A model generated the notes under the pieces. The model searched no databases. It saw only the letters and a program-made list of their open reading frames with translations, and was not told where the DNA came from. Position numbers and translations under genes: made by a program. Positions 18,214-26,353 of a stretch of 64,000 nt of DNA are shown one piece after another (position 1 is the first letter of the stretch; each line of letters starts with the position of its first letter). Source of the DNA: Pseudomonas chlororaphis (lineage in GTDB: Bacteria > Pseudomonadota > Gammaproteobacteria > Pseudomonadales > Pseudomonadaceae); contig NZ_MSCT01000012.1 in NCBI RefSeq assembly GCF_001921865.1, positions 1 through 64,000 on the forward strand, read 5' to 3'.

Positions 18214-19412
18214 CAAAGACTGAACTCCTCGCTGCGCTCGAAACCCTCGGCCAGGCCGAACGCCTGGAGCCCGCCGACGGCGGCGATGGCGTTGCGCACG
18301 AAGCGATCGTCCACCAGATCGCGGGCGGTGTGCTGCGGGTCGAGGTTGGCCAGGAAGCCCTGGTCGCCCTCGATCAGGGTGTCCTTGAGACGCTTGACCA
18401 GTTCCTCGGTGTAGCTGGGGAACGGGTACGGCTGGAAATCGATGCGCTGCTCGTCCCAGTCCGCATGGCGGATTGCACCGTCGGCCAGGTACTGCTGGCG
18501 CGCGCTGGCATCGGGCGCCAGCACTCGGCGCAACACCTGCGGGGTGTGCGGGGTGTAGCGGTTGGCGCCGTCGCGGGATAGCAGTTGCGCGGCCTCGGCG
18601 CGGTGGTCGCGGGTCCACAGCTGCGCCTTGACGATGGCGTTGACCACCTTCTGCGACCACTCGGGGCGGTTGTTCAAATCCTGCTCGTGCATGAACACCA
18701 CGCAGCAGGCGTGGTTGCGCCAGATATCCCCGGTGAAGCGCTGCACCCGGCCGACCTTGAGTTCCTCGGCCAGGGCGTTGAAGGGTTCGGCGACGATGTA
18801 GCCGGCGATGCGTTTGCCGGCCAGGGCCGGCGGCATATCCGAGGGCGGCAGCACCAGCAGGTTGACCTCGTTGACCGCCAGGGCGGCGCTGGCCGGTCGG
18901 CTTACCGGGGTCAGGCCGTGGTCGCGCAGCAACTGCTGCAGCACCACATTGTGGATCGAGTACCAGAACGGAATCGCCAGCGCCTGCCCGCCCAGTTGCC
19001 GCACCTCGGTGATGCCCGGCGCCACGGTCAGGCCCGAGCCGCCGACATGGTTCCAGGCCACCACCTTGGCCGGCACCCGGCTACCGTAACGGGCCCAGAC
19101 AGTCATCGGCGACAGCAGGTGGATCACATTGACCTGGCCGGAGATGAAGGCTTCGATCACCTGCGCCCAACTGCGCAGCAGCACCGGACGCTCGGAGCGG
19201 ATGCCCTCGGCCTCGAACAGACCGTTGTTATGGGCCACCAGCAACGGCGTGGCGTCGGTGATCGGCAGGTAGCCGATGCGTACCGGCGCATCCGGCTCCG
19301 CGGCGGCGCGGGCGTGCAAACTGTTGAGCAGCGGCAAGGCGCCGCCGGCGGTGAGCAAGGCGCTGAGTTTGAGGAAGTCGCGACGGGTGTGGGTGAAATC
19401 GTCCAGGCACAT
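18213..19412 (-). CDS. Tat-exported ABC binding protein (CmpA/SsuA type)
   Basis: The 399-residue protein opens with a textbook twin-arginine signal (THTRRDFLKLSALLTAGG) and then the NMT1/NrtA-CmpA fold (VRIGYLPITDATPLLVAHNN). It is the solute receptor for the permease just downstream. The Tat route implies folding, or binding of a cofactor or ligand, before export. It is preceded by the second REP doublet, which separates it from the ATPase gene upstream in the same transcription direction, so mRNA abundance on the two sides may differ. Confidence 0.87.
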   Translation of the reverse strand: MCLDDFTHTRRDFLKLSALLTAGGALPLLNSLHARAAAEPDAPVRIGYLPITDATPLLVAHNNGLFEAEGIRSERPVLLRSWAQVIEAFISGQVNVIHLLSPMTVWARYGSRVPAKVVAWNHVGGSGLTVAPGITEVRQLGGQALAIPFWYSIHNVVLQQLLRDHGLTPVSRPASAALAVNEVNLLVLPPSDMPPALAGKRIAGYIVAEPFNALAEELKVGRVQRFTGDIWRNHACCVVFMHEQDLNNRPEWSQKVVNAIVKAQLWTRDHRAEAAQLLSRDGANRYTPHTPQVLRRVLAPDASARQQYLADGAIRHADWDEQRIDFQPYPFPSYTEELVKRLKDTLIEGDQGFLANLDPQHTARDLVDDRFVRNAIAAVGGLQAFGLAEGFERSEEFSL

Positions 19413-19467
19413 GGTTTAGCTCCAACAATTCGGGCAAGGGATTGGCCCAGCCTTCAACGCATCCTCC

Positions 19468-19567
19468 TGTAGGAGCGAAGCTTGCTCGCGATAAAAACTC
19501 GGACGGCGCAAGGTAGCTGACACTCGACCAGCCTTGAGCTCCTTCGCGGGCAAGCCTCGCTCCTACA
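19468..19567. repeat. REP doublet (REPIN) inside the ABC operon
   Basis: The arms are the same as at 1169-1270 (TGTAGGAGCGAAGCTTGCTC ... CAAGCCTCGCTCCTACA) with a different spacer. It lies between the ATPase and binding-protein genes. The right arm overlaps the ATPase 3' end and its TAG stop is part of the conserved GTAGGAG of the REP. Confidence 0.9.
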
Positions 19568-20381
19568 CAGGCTGCGGTAAGGCTGGGGATTGGGGGTTGC
19601 GGCTCGCCCGCCGAAGGGTTTTGAGGATGTCGATACGCAGGGCGCCCAGTTCGTCCACCAGCGCGGCACGCGGCCGAGGCAGGTCGATGCGCCACTCGCC
19701 GAGGATCCGCGCCGGGCTGTCACCCAGTAGCAGGACCCGCTCGGAAAGCAGCAGGGCTTCGTCGATGTCATGGGTGATCAGCAGCGCCGCGGTGCGGTGC
19801 TCGGCAATCACCTTGAGCAGCAGTTGCTGCATGTCGGCGCGGGTCACTTCGTCCAGCGCGCCGAAGGGTTCGTCGAGCAGCAACACCTGCGGCTGACGGG
19901 CCAGGCAGCGCGCCAGGGCGGTGCGCTGGGCCATGCCGCCGGACAGCTGCGCCGGGTAATGGCCGCGGGCATGCTGCAGGCCGACCTCGGCGATCGCCCG
20001 GTCGACCCGCGCCTGGCGCTGCTGCGCGTCCAATAGCGGCTGGCGGGCGAAATCCAGGCCGAAGGCGACGTTCTGCGCAAGGTTCAGCCACGGCAGCAGG
20101 CTGGGGTCCTGGAAGGCCACGGCCACCCGCGGGTGCGGCCCGTCCAGCGCCTCGCCCAACAGGCTCACGCTGCCGCCCTGGGGTGCTTGCAGGCCGGCCA
20201 ACACCCGCAACAGGCTGGACTTGCCGACGCCGCTGGGGCCGAGGATCGACACCACTTCCCCCGGCTGCAAGCGCAGGTCGAAACCTTGCAGCACCGTTTG
20301 CCAGCCTGCTTTACCGGAGGAACCTGCCTCGCCGGGGTAGCCGAGACTGACTTGCCGGGCTTCGAGCAAGGCCGCGCTCAT
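19563..20381 (-). CDS. ABC transporter ATP-binding protein, SsuB/TauB-like
   Basis: The 272-residue ATPase has Walker A LGPSGVGKSSLL, Q loop (FQDPSLLPW), signature LSGGMAQRTALAR, Walker B VLLLDEPFGALDE and the switch His in LLITHDIDEAL. It energises the permease and binding protein downstream. It overlaps the acyl-CoA dehydrogenase gene by ATGA. The C-terminal ~12 residues (NPQSPALPQPV) are low-complexity and end at a TAG lying inside a REP element, which suggests that the original 3' end was altered when the REP arrived. Confidence 0.9.
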   Translation of the reverse strand: MSAALLEARQVSLGYPGEAGSSGKAGWQTVLQGFDLRLQPGEVVSILGPSGVGKSSLLRVLAGLQAPQGGSVSLLGEALDGPHPRVAVAFQDPSLLPWLNLAQNVAFGLDFARQPLLDAQQRQARVDRAIAEVGLQHARGHYPAQLSGGMAQRTALARCLARQPQVLLLDEPFGALDEVTRADMQQLLLKVIAEHRTAALLITHDIDEALLLSERVLLLGDSPARILGEWRIDLPRPRAALVDELGALRIDILKTLRRASRNPQSPALPQPV

Positions 20382-21448
20382 GCCGCCGCGTCCCGCGCCT
20401 GGCGCTGCAACTCGGCGCGCAATTGCACCAGGCTCGGCGTGACGATCGGCACGAACGCCGACTCACGCCAGCGCCGGGCAAACCCGCTGCCGTGCTCGCT
20501 CAGGTAGGCCTTGCCGCCGCTGGCCTGCAACTCCAGCTGCACGGCGTTGGCCGCCGCTTCGGCCAAGGCGATGCGCAACCGGAACAAGGCCGCCGGCTGC
20601 TCGAGGAAACGCCCGTCGAGCAGGCCGCGCTTGAGTTCGTCGACGCTCTGTTCCAGTTGCTGGCGCTGCGCCTCGAAAGGTTCGCGAAGAATCGAACGAC
20701 CGTCCTGCAAATGCGCTTGCACCTCGTCCAGCGCGCGCCGCGCCAGGCCGATGGCCATGCCGCATTGCAAACCGAGGAACGCCGGACGCACCGCCGGCAG
20801 GAAGACCTTGGCGTCTTCGTGCAACAACCAGTCGCGGTCGACCTCGACCTGCTGCAACTCCAGCGCCGCGGTGTTGCTCGACTGCAAGCCCATCAGTTGC
20901 AAGTCCTCGGAGCGCCGCAGGCCGGAAAGGGCCGCGGGGATCGCCAGGACGAAGGGCGCGCCGCCCTGCTCCTGCTCGATGGCCGCCGCCACCACGAAAC
21001 CGCTCTTGCGCAGGTTGGTGACCCAGTGCAGGCGCCCGTTCAGGCGCCAGCCGCCGGCCCGTGGCTGGGCACGAACTTGCAGGGCCTCGATGCCCGAGAG
21101 GAACTTCATGGCGTTGGACAGCCCGGTGGCGCCGGCCAGTTCGCCGCTGAGCAAGCTCGGCAACAGACGCTCGCGCAACACGGCGTTGGGGCTTTGCAGC
21201 AGGTATTCGATAAAGGCCCGCTGGCCCCAGAACACGAAGGCCGCCGCCAGCGAGCGGCTGGCCACCGCGGCCACCGCCTCCACGGCGGCACCCAGGTCGC
21301 CGGCGCTGCCGCCCTGCTCGACCGGGATACCGATGCGCAGCACCTGCGCCCCGGCCAGTCGCGCCAGCACCTGCTGCGGGTCGCACTGGCCCAGGTCCAG
21401 GGCTTGGGCCTGGGTGTCCAGCCATTGGCTCAATGCCGGATCTAGCAT
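20378..21448 (-). CDS. Acyl-CoA dehydrogenase-family flavoprotein
   Basis: The 356-residue protein has the three-part acyl-CoA dehydrogenase layout: an N-terminal helical part with the G-rich IPVEQGGSAGDLG, a middle beta domain (GATGLSNAMKFLSG, WVTNLRKSGFVVAAA) and a C-terminal helical bundle with a SGGKAYLSE motif. In sulfur-scavenging clusters such proteins (SfnC/DszC-like) are flavin-dependent desulfurising oxygenases or helpers rather than fatty-acid enzymes; that reading fits the coupled ABC genes but is inference. The start at 21448 has GGAGAAGACCCC upstream; a longer frame to 21490 lacks this. Confidence 0.8.
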   Translation of the reverse strand: MLDPALSQWLDTQAQALDLGQCDPQQVLARLAGAQVLRIGIPVEQGGSAGDLGAAVEAVAAVASRSLAAAFVFWGQRAFIEYLLQSPNAVLRERLLPSLLSGELAGATGLSNAMKFLSGIEALQVRAQPRAGGWRLNGRLHWVTNLRKSGFVVAAAIEQEQGGAPFVLAIPAALSGLRRSEDLQLMGLQSSNTAALELQQVEVDRDWLLHEDAKVFLPAVRPAFLGLQCGMAIGLARRALDEVQAHLQDGRSILREPFEAQRQQLEQSVDELKRGLLDGRFLEQPAALFRLRIALAEAAANAVQLELQASGGKAYLSEHGSGFARRWRESAFVPIVTPSLVQLRAELQRQARDAAA

Positions 21449-21511
21449 GGGGTCTTCTCCTTTTTCACACGGCAACGGCCAACGGGCCACGCCTTTGAAT
21501 CCAACGGCGCC

Positions 21512-22072
21512 TCAGGGTTGCGGCGCTTGCCAGCGGTACTGGGCCAGCTCCGGGTTGAGCGGCGTGCGGGCGAACACGTTGGCGAAATTGCACAGGGTCG
21601 CCAGGCTCACCCCGAGTATCACTTCCAGGGCGTTGCCCTCGGTGTAGCCGGCGGCCCTGAACGCCTCGTAGGTCGGCTCGTCGACATTGCCGCGGGTGGC
21701 GATCACCGCGCTGGCGAAGGCCGCCAGCGCTTGCAGCCTGGCCTCTGGCAACGGAGCCTGTTCGCGCAGCGCGCTGACCACCGCGTCCGGCAGCCGTGCC
21801 TTGTTCTGCGCCACCGCGGTGTGCCCGGCCACACAGAAATCGCAGCCGTGGGTGGTGGCGGCCACCAGTTGCACCACCTCGCGTTCGGCCAGGCTCAGCT
21901 CGGCCTTGCCATTGAGCGCCGATACCGTAACGTAGGTCTCCAGCGCCGCCGGGGCATTGGCCAGCACGCCCAGCAGATTGGGGATAAAGCCCGAGTTGTT
22001 CTGGGCGTTCTGCAAGAACGGCCGGGCCGCTTCGGGGGCGCTTTGCAGCGTGTGTAGCGTGATGCGCGACAT
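21512..22072 (-). CDS. AhpD/carboxymuconolactone decarboxylase-like protein
   Basis: The 186-residue protein belongs to the CMD/AhpD superfamily of small helical proteins. The redox motif is CDFCVAGH, a CxxC followed by the conserved His, as in AhpD-type peroxidase partners. It is the first gene of the minus-strand operon that continues with the acyl-CoA dehydrogenase (63 bp away) and the ABC importer. A role in handling peroxide or reduced flavin by-products of an oxygenase step would fit. It is divergent from the AraC gene at 22177 with only 104 bp between them. Confidence 0.85.
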   Translation of the reverse strand: MSRITLHTLQSAPEAARPFLQNAQNNSGFIPNLLGVLANAPAALETYVTVSALNGKAELSLAEREVVQLVAATTHGCDFCVAGHTAVAQNKARLPDAVVSALREQAPLPEARLQALAAFASAVIATRGNVDEPTYEAFRAAGYTEGNALEVILGVSLATLCNFANVFARTPLNPELAQYRWQAPQP

Positions 22073-22176
22073 GCAGTGGACTCCTGCTGTAAAGGTGTCC
22101 GGCCAGTCTGTTGGTTATAAGAATTCCGATCCATATTCTAAAGTAGCGATTACTTGCTCCTGAGTGTTTCCATTAG

Positions 22177-23088
22177 ATGATTTCGTCCAGCCCACTGGTT
22201 GATTGGTTATTAGAGAGCCTGGAACTCGACGCCAGCCTGTTCCATGTCGGCCGCTACTGCGGCGGTTGGCACGCCAGCACCCACGGCCTGTCCCGGGCCA
22301 GTTTCCACCTCGTGGTGCAGGGGCATTGCTGGCTGCATATCGAGGGGCAGTCCCCGGCCCTGCGCCTGAACGCCGGGGATGCGGTGTTCCTGATGCGCGA
22401 CCTGGATTACCGCCTGTCCAGCGCCGAAGCCCATGACGCCGCCCGCGAGCTGCCACGCAGGGCCATGCAAGCCCTGGAGGTGGGCGCCGAAGACGGCGTG
22501 GGGCTGGTCTGCGGCTTCTTTCATTTCAAGTCGGGGCTGTCGTCGCTGATCATCGACGGCCTGCCGGACTGGATCGTCCTGCGCGCCGGCGACCCGTCCC
22601 TGAGCGCGGCCCGGGCCCTGTTCGAGCTGATCCTCGAGGAATGCCAGCGCACGCCCGCGCCCTCCTCGGCCTTGCTCGAACGCCTGAGCCACCTGCTGTT
22701 TCTCTATGTGTTGCGCCAGCAGGTGGCCGACAACCAGGGCCTGGGCGGCCTGGTGGCGCTGGCCCGGCACCCGGCCTTCGCGACGCTGCTGGAGCAGTTG
22801 ATCGAGCGCCCCGAGCAGCCCTGGTCCCTGGAAGACATGGCGGCCTGCACCGGGCTGTCGCGCTCGGCCTTCTTCAAGCGCTTCAACGAGCTGGCCGGAC
22901 AATCGCCGGGCCAGGTCCTGCTGGCGCTGCGCATGCGCCATGCCTGCCAGTTGCTCAAGGCCAACCACACCGTGGAACAGGTCGGCGCGGCGGTGGGTTA
23001 TCAGTCGGTCGCGGCCTTTACCCGGGCCTTCGCCAAGGCCGTGGGCGTGCAGCCGGGAGCGTATCGACGCCAGCACGAAGGGCGCTGA
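22177..23088 (+). CDS. AraC-family regulator, cupin N-domain
   Basis: The 303-residue protein has an N-terminal cupin_6-like domain (SRASFHLVVQGHCWLHIEG, LNAGDAVFLMRDLDYRL) and a C-terminal AraC double helix-turn-helix (WSLEDMAACTGLSRSAFFKRF; VGAAVGYQSVAAFTRAFAKA) ending in QPGAYRR. It is divergent from the AhpD-like/acyl-CoA dehydrogenase/ABC operon and the short AT-rich gap (22073-22176) is the natural place for its binding sites, so it probably controls that operon. A closely similar regulator of the same class sits at 29112. Confidence 0.9.
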   Translation: MISSSPLVDWLLESLELDASLFHVGRYCGGWHASTHGLSRASFHLVVQGHCWLHIEGQSPALRLNAGDAVFLMRDLDYRLSSAEAHDAARELPRRAMQALEVGAEDGVGLVCGFFHFKSGLSSLIIDGLPDWIVLRAGDPSLSAARALFELILEECQRTPAPSSALLERLSHLLFLYVLRQQVADNQGLGGLVALARHPAFATLLEQLIERPEQPWSLEDMAACTGLSRSAFFKRFNELAGQSPGQVLLALRMRHACQLLKANHTVEQVGAAVGYQSVAAFTRAFAKAVGVQPGAYRRQHEGR

Positions 23089-23124
23089 AGGTGTCGGAGC
23101 CGATTGCCGGGCCCCGGCAAGGCT

Positions 23125-24072
23125 TCACTGGCTCAGCGCTTGGGTAAACGACGGATCGATGATCCCCGCGGTGGCCAGGGGCGCCGGCAGCGCCTTGACC
23201 TTGAACAGGAAGTCCGCGGTGCTTTGCAGGTCGGCGGCGGCCTGCGCATCCACCGGGCCGACGCTCATGTGCGCCTGGCGCAGCCAATGGCGCGAGACGT
23301 CCTGGTCGAGGTTGGCCTTTTTCGCCCACAGGTCGGCGTACGGGTCGGTATGCGTGTCGACCCAGGCACGCGCCTGTTTCAGGCGGCCGAGGAAATCGGC
23401 GATGGCGGCGCGCTTGCTGTCGATGGCCGGGGTCGAGGCGGCGATGGCGCTGAGCCCGGGCATCAGGTGCTTCGCGGTGAGGATCGGCCGCGCGCCGGAG
23501 AACAGGATCTGTTGCGAGATATAGGGTTCCCACACCGGGAAGGCGTCGATGCTGCCCTGGGGCAAGGCCGCGGCGGCGTCGATCGGCATCAGCTTGACGA
23601 ACTCGACATGGTCCTCCGGCAGGCCGGCCTGCTCCAGGGCACGCAAGGTCAGTTGCTGGCTCCAAGCGCCGGGCCAGTAGGCGACCTTCTTGCCCTTGAG
23701 GTCGGCGATGGTCTTCGCCGGCGAGTCCTTGGGCACCAGCAGGGCAATGGTGTCCGGGTTCTGCCGCGAGACGCCGATCAGCTTCACCGGCGCCTGCTTC
23801 GCGGCGAGGAACAGAAAGCCCGAATCGCCGAGGAAGCCCAGGTCCAGGGCTCCGGTGTTCAACGCCTCGGCCAGGGGCGCGGCGGCCTGGAAGTGCTTCC
23901 AGTCGACCGTATAGGGCGCGCCTTCGAGCACCCCAGAGGCCTCCACCGAGGCCCGCACGTTGTAGTAGTTCTGGTCGCCGATGTGCAGTACCAGCGGTTC
24001 GGCGGCCTGGGCCAGGGGCGCCGCGAACAGGGTGCCGAGGAGCAGGCGGCGCAGGCGGAGGGAGAGCGTCAT
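23125..24072 (-). CDS. Orphan ABC substrate-binding protein, SsuA-like
   Basis: The 315-residue precursor has a Sec signal (LLLGTLFAAPLAQAAE) and the aliphatic-sulfonate-binding fold (VLHIGDQNYYNVRASVEA, GDSGFLFLAAKQAPVKLIG, LKGKKVAYWPGAWSQ). It is not followed by a permease or ATPase; it is divergent from a second binding protein that begins a full ABC operon at 24421. It may deliver an extra substrate to that importer or to the one at 17446-20381. Convergent with the AraC gene, 36 bp away. Confidence 0.85.
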   Translation of the reverse strand: MTLSLRLRRLLLGTLFAAPLAQAAEPLVLHIGDQNYYNVRASVEASGVLEGAPYTVDWKHFQAAAPLAEALNTGALDLGFLGDSGFLFLAAKQAPVKLIGVSRQNPDTIALLVPKDSPAKTIADLKGKKVAYWPGAWSQQLTLRALEQAGLPEDHVEFVKLMPIDAAAALPQGSIDAFPVWEPYISQQILFSGARPILTAKHLMPGLSAIAASTPAIDSKRAAIADFLGRLKQARAWVDTHTDPYADLWAKKANLDQDVSRHWLRQAHMSVGPVDAQAAADLQSTADFLFKVKALPAPLATAGIIDPSFTQALSQ

Positions 24073-24190
24073 GGGAAATTCCTGGATCGATGGATAAATG
24101 GATTTTCTAGAACATAACGCTCTTAGAATTCGGTTTTGAAATGCTCTTAACGCATAAGCTCATAGCCGCCTTGGCATTCCCGGTCGGTGG

Positions 24191-24238
24191 CTGTTGGCGG
24201 AGAAACAGTGGGGCAACAGCCTGTTGCTCCAGCAACAG
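24191..24238 (+). promoter_or_regulatory. CTGTTGC/GCAACAG repeat cluster, candidate enhancer
   Basis: Four related half-sites occur: CTGTTGG at 24191, GCAACAG at 24213, and the perfect palindrome CTGTTGCTCCAGCAACAG at 24221-24238. They lie about 55-100 bp upstream of the -24 element, the usual distance for binding sites of sigma54 activators such as the sulfur regulator SfnR. Confidence 0.6.
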
Positions 24239-24291
24239 CACCCGAGGCGGGTTGGCGCCGGCGACCCCTTGAAACCGCCCTTGCCCAGCTA

Positions 24292-24307
24292 TGGCACAGA
24301 GCCTGCA
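24292..24307 (+). promoter_or_regulatory. Sigma54-type -24/-12 promoter
   Basis: TGGCACAGAGCCTGCA has the invariant GG and GC ten bases apart and matches the TGGCAC-N5-TTGC consensus except C for T at the first position of the -12 box. Transcription would begin near 24318, about 100 bases before the ATG of the binding-protein gene. Confidence 0.65.
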
Positions 24308-24420
24308 ATATTCCTTTCCAGCAGGATTCGTTCCTGTCGTCCGCAGCTTTTGCAATAAGGGGCGCAAAAAACCCTCGCAAATACCCCCTTGCCCTCTCGC
24401 CGTCTTGCCCGGAGCCGTCC

Positions 24421-25425
24421 ATGAAATCCGCCTTGCGTTCCCCCCTGGCCCGCGCCAGATACCTGCTCAGCGCCTGCGCGCTGGCCCTGTTCCTGAGTCC
24501 GGGCCTGCAACCCCTGGCCCAAGCCGCCGAAAGCCCGCCGGCCGAAGTGCGCCTGGATTACGCCTACTACTCGCCGGTCAGCCTGGTGCTCAAGCACTTC
24601 GGGTTTCTCGAAAAGGCCCTGCCCCAGGCCAAGATCGGCTGGGTCCTGAGCCAGGGCAGCAACCGCTCCCTGGAATACCTCAACAGCGGCGGCGTCGATT
24701 TTGCCTCCTCCGCCAGCCTGGCGGCGGTGCTGAGCCGGGCCAACGGCAGCCCGATCAAGTCGGTGTACGTCTACAGCCGCGCCGAATGGACCGCCCTGGT
24801 GGTGCGCAAGGACTCGCCGTACCAGACGGTCGCCGACCTCAAGGGCAAGAAGATCGCCGCCACCAAGGGCACCGATCCCTACCTGTTCACCCTGCGCAGC
24901 CTGCAACAGGCCGGGCTGAAAAAAGACGATGTGGAACTGCTGCACCTGCAACACCCGGACGGCCGCACCGCCCTGGAAGAAGGCGACGTCGATGCCTGGG
25001 CCGGTCTCGACCCGCACATGGCCGCCAGCGAAGTGCAGGCCGGCTCGCGCCTGCTGTACCGCAACACGGCGTTCAACAGTTACGGCGTGCTCAGCGTCAC
25101 CGAGCAGTACGCCAAAGAGCATCCGCAGACCATCGCCACCGTACTCGCGGCCTATGAGCAGGCCCGCCAGTGGTCGGTCGAGCACCCAGACGAGCTGGCC
25201 AAACTGCTGGCCGATGAATCCGGCCTGCCGCTGGAAGTGGCCCGGCTGCAACTGTCGCGCACCGACCTTGGCCGCCCGCGGTTGAGCGCCGAGGATGTGC
25301 TGGCCTCCAAGGCCGCCGCGCCGATCCTGGTCTCCGAGGAGCTGGTGCGCCGCGGGGTGAACGTGGACCAGGTGATCGACCAGTTGCTCGACACCGGCCT
25401 CCAGCAAGCCGTGGCCCGTCAATAA
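24421..25425 (+). CDS. ABC sulfonate-type substrate-binding protein
   Basis: The 334-residue precursor has a long Sec signal (YLLSACALALFLSPGLQPLAQA) and the SsuA/NMT1 fold: VRLDYAYYSPVSLVLKHFG, LSQGSNRSLEYLNSGGVDF, LKGKKIAATKGTDPYLF. It is the first gene of a binding protein-permease-ATPase operon. The start at 24421 is the one that begins the signal peptide. Expression is likely sigma54-dependent through the elements at 24191-24307, which fits sulfur-starvation control. The exact ligand (alkanesulfonate, sulfate ester or similar) is not evident. Confidence 0.9.
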   Translation: MKSALRSPLARARYLLSACALALFLSPGLQPLAQAAESPPAEVRLDYAYYSPVSLVLKHFGFLEKALPQAKIGWVLSQGSNRSLEYLNSGGVDFASSASLAAVLSRANGSPIKSVYVYSRAEWTALVVRKDSPYQTVADLKGKKIAATKGTDPYLFTLRSLQQAGLKKDDVELLHLQHPDGRTALEEGDVDAWAGLDPHMAASEVQAGSRLLYRNTAFNSYGVLSVTEQYAKEHPQTIATVLAAYEQARQWSVEHPDELAKLLADESGLPLEVARLQLSRTDLGRPRLSAEDVLASKAAAPILVSEELVRRGVNVDQVIDQLLDTGLQQAVARQ

Positions 25426-25489
25426 GCCAATCCCCAGTGGCCAACCGAATCCGCGCCCGACGCGGATTCGGCAGCGCCGGAGAATCGCC

Positions 25490-26350
25490 ATGAACCGCAA
25501 CAGCGAAAACCTTTCACCGCGCCTGAGCCTGTCCGCGCCCAGGCTCCCGCGTGTGGACCCCGCCCGCTGGCGCCTGCGTTTGAAGGGCCTGGCCCTGCCA
25601 GTGCTGATCCTCGCGGTGCTGGAGATCGTCGTGCGCCTGGGCTGGCTGCCGTCCTACCAGATGCCGGCCCCCAGCGAGATCGCCCTGACCCTCGGCGAGC
25701 TGGCCGAGGGCGCGCTGTGGAAACACATCGGCGCCAGCCTGCTGCGGGTGCTGCTGGGCTTTGCCATCGGCGCCGGCCTGGCCCTGGTTTTCGCCGCCTG
25801 GGTCGGCCTGAGCCGGGAAGCCGAGGCCTACCTGGAGCCGACCTTCGCCGGCCTGCGCTCGATCCCCAGCCTGGCCTGGGTGCCGCTGTTTCTGCTGTGG
25901 CTGGGCATCGACGAAACCTCGAAGGTGGTGCTGATCGCCATCGGCGCCTTCTTCCCGGTGTACCTCAACGGCGTGGCGGCGATCCGCAATATCGACCGCA
26001 AGCTGGTGGAGGTCGGCCAGATGTACGGTTTCGGCCGGCGCCGGCTGGTGCGGCGGATTCTCCTGCCGGCCGCCCTGCCCGGTTTGTTCACCGGGCTGCG
26101 CAGCGGCATGAGCCTGGCCTGGATGTTCCTGGTGGCCGCCGAACTGATCGCCGCCACCAAGGGCCTGGGCTACCTGCTCAGCGACGGCCGCGAAACCTCG
26201 CGGCCGGACATCGTGCTGGCGGCGATCATCGTCCTCGCCGTGCTGGGCAAGTTCAGCGACGGCGTGCTCGCCGGCCTGGAACGGCGCCTGCTGGCCTGGC
26301 GCGACACCTTCGACGGCCACGGCGGCAACCGCCAACACACCGAGGATTGA
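25490..26350 (+). CDS. ABC transporter permease, SsuC-like
   Basis: The 286-residue inner-membrane permease has a cytoplasmic leader of ~35 residues and about six hydrophobic segments (for example VLLGFAIGAGLALVFAAWVG). The BPD_transp_1 coupling motif is YGFGRRRLVRRILLPAALPG. It belongs to the same family as 17446-18213 but the two are clearly diverged. It is 64 bp after the binding protein and 3 bp before the ATPase gene, a standard operon arrangement for sulfonate import. Confidence 0.92.
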   Translation: MNRNSENLSPRLSLSAPRLPRVDPARWRLRLKGLALPVLILAVLEIVVRLGWLPSYQMPAPSEIALTLGELAEGALWKHIGASLLRVLLGFAIGAGLALVFAAWVGLSREAEAYLEPTFAGLRSIPSLAWVPLFLLWLGIDETSKVVLIAIGAFFPVYLNGVAAIRNIDRKLVEVGQMYGFGRRRLVRRILLPAALPGLFTGLRSGMSLAWMFLVAAELIAATKGLGYLLSDGRETSRPDIVLAAIIVLAVLGKFSDGVLAGLERRLLAWRDTFDGHGGNRQHTED

Positions 26351-26353
26351 CCC

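Larger units (their letters stand above)
24073..24420. other. Divergent regulatory region between two binding-protein genes
   Basis: These 348 bases hold a sigma54-type promoter (24292-24307) and a cluster of CTGTTGC half-sites (24191-24238), both described separately, reading toward the 24421 operon. The left ~100 bases next to the 24072 start are AT-rich and presumably contain that gene's promoter, which I could not place. Confidence 0.6.
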
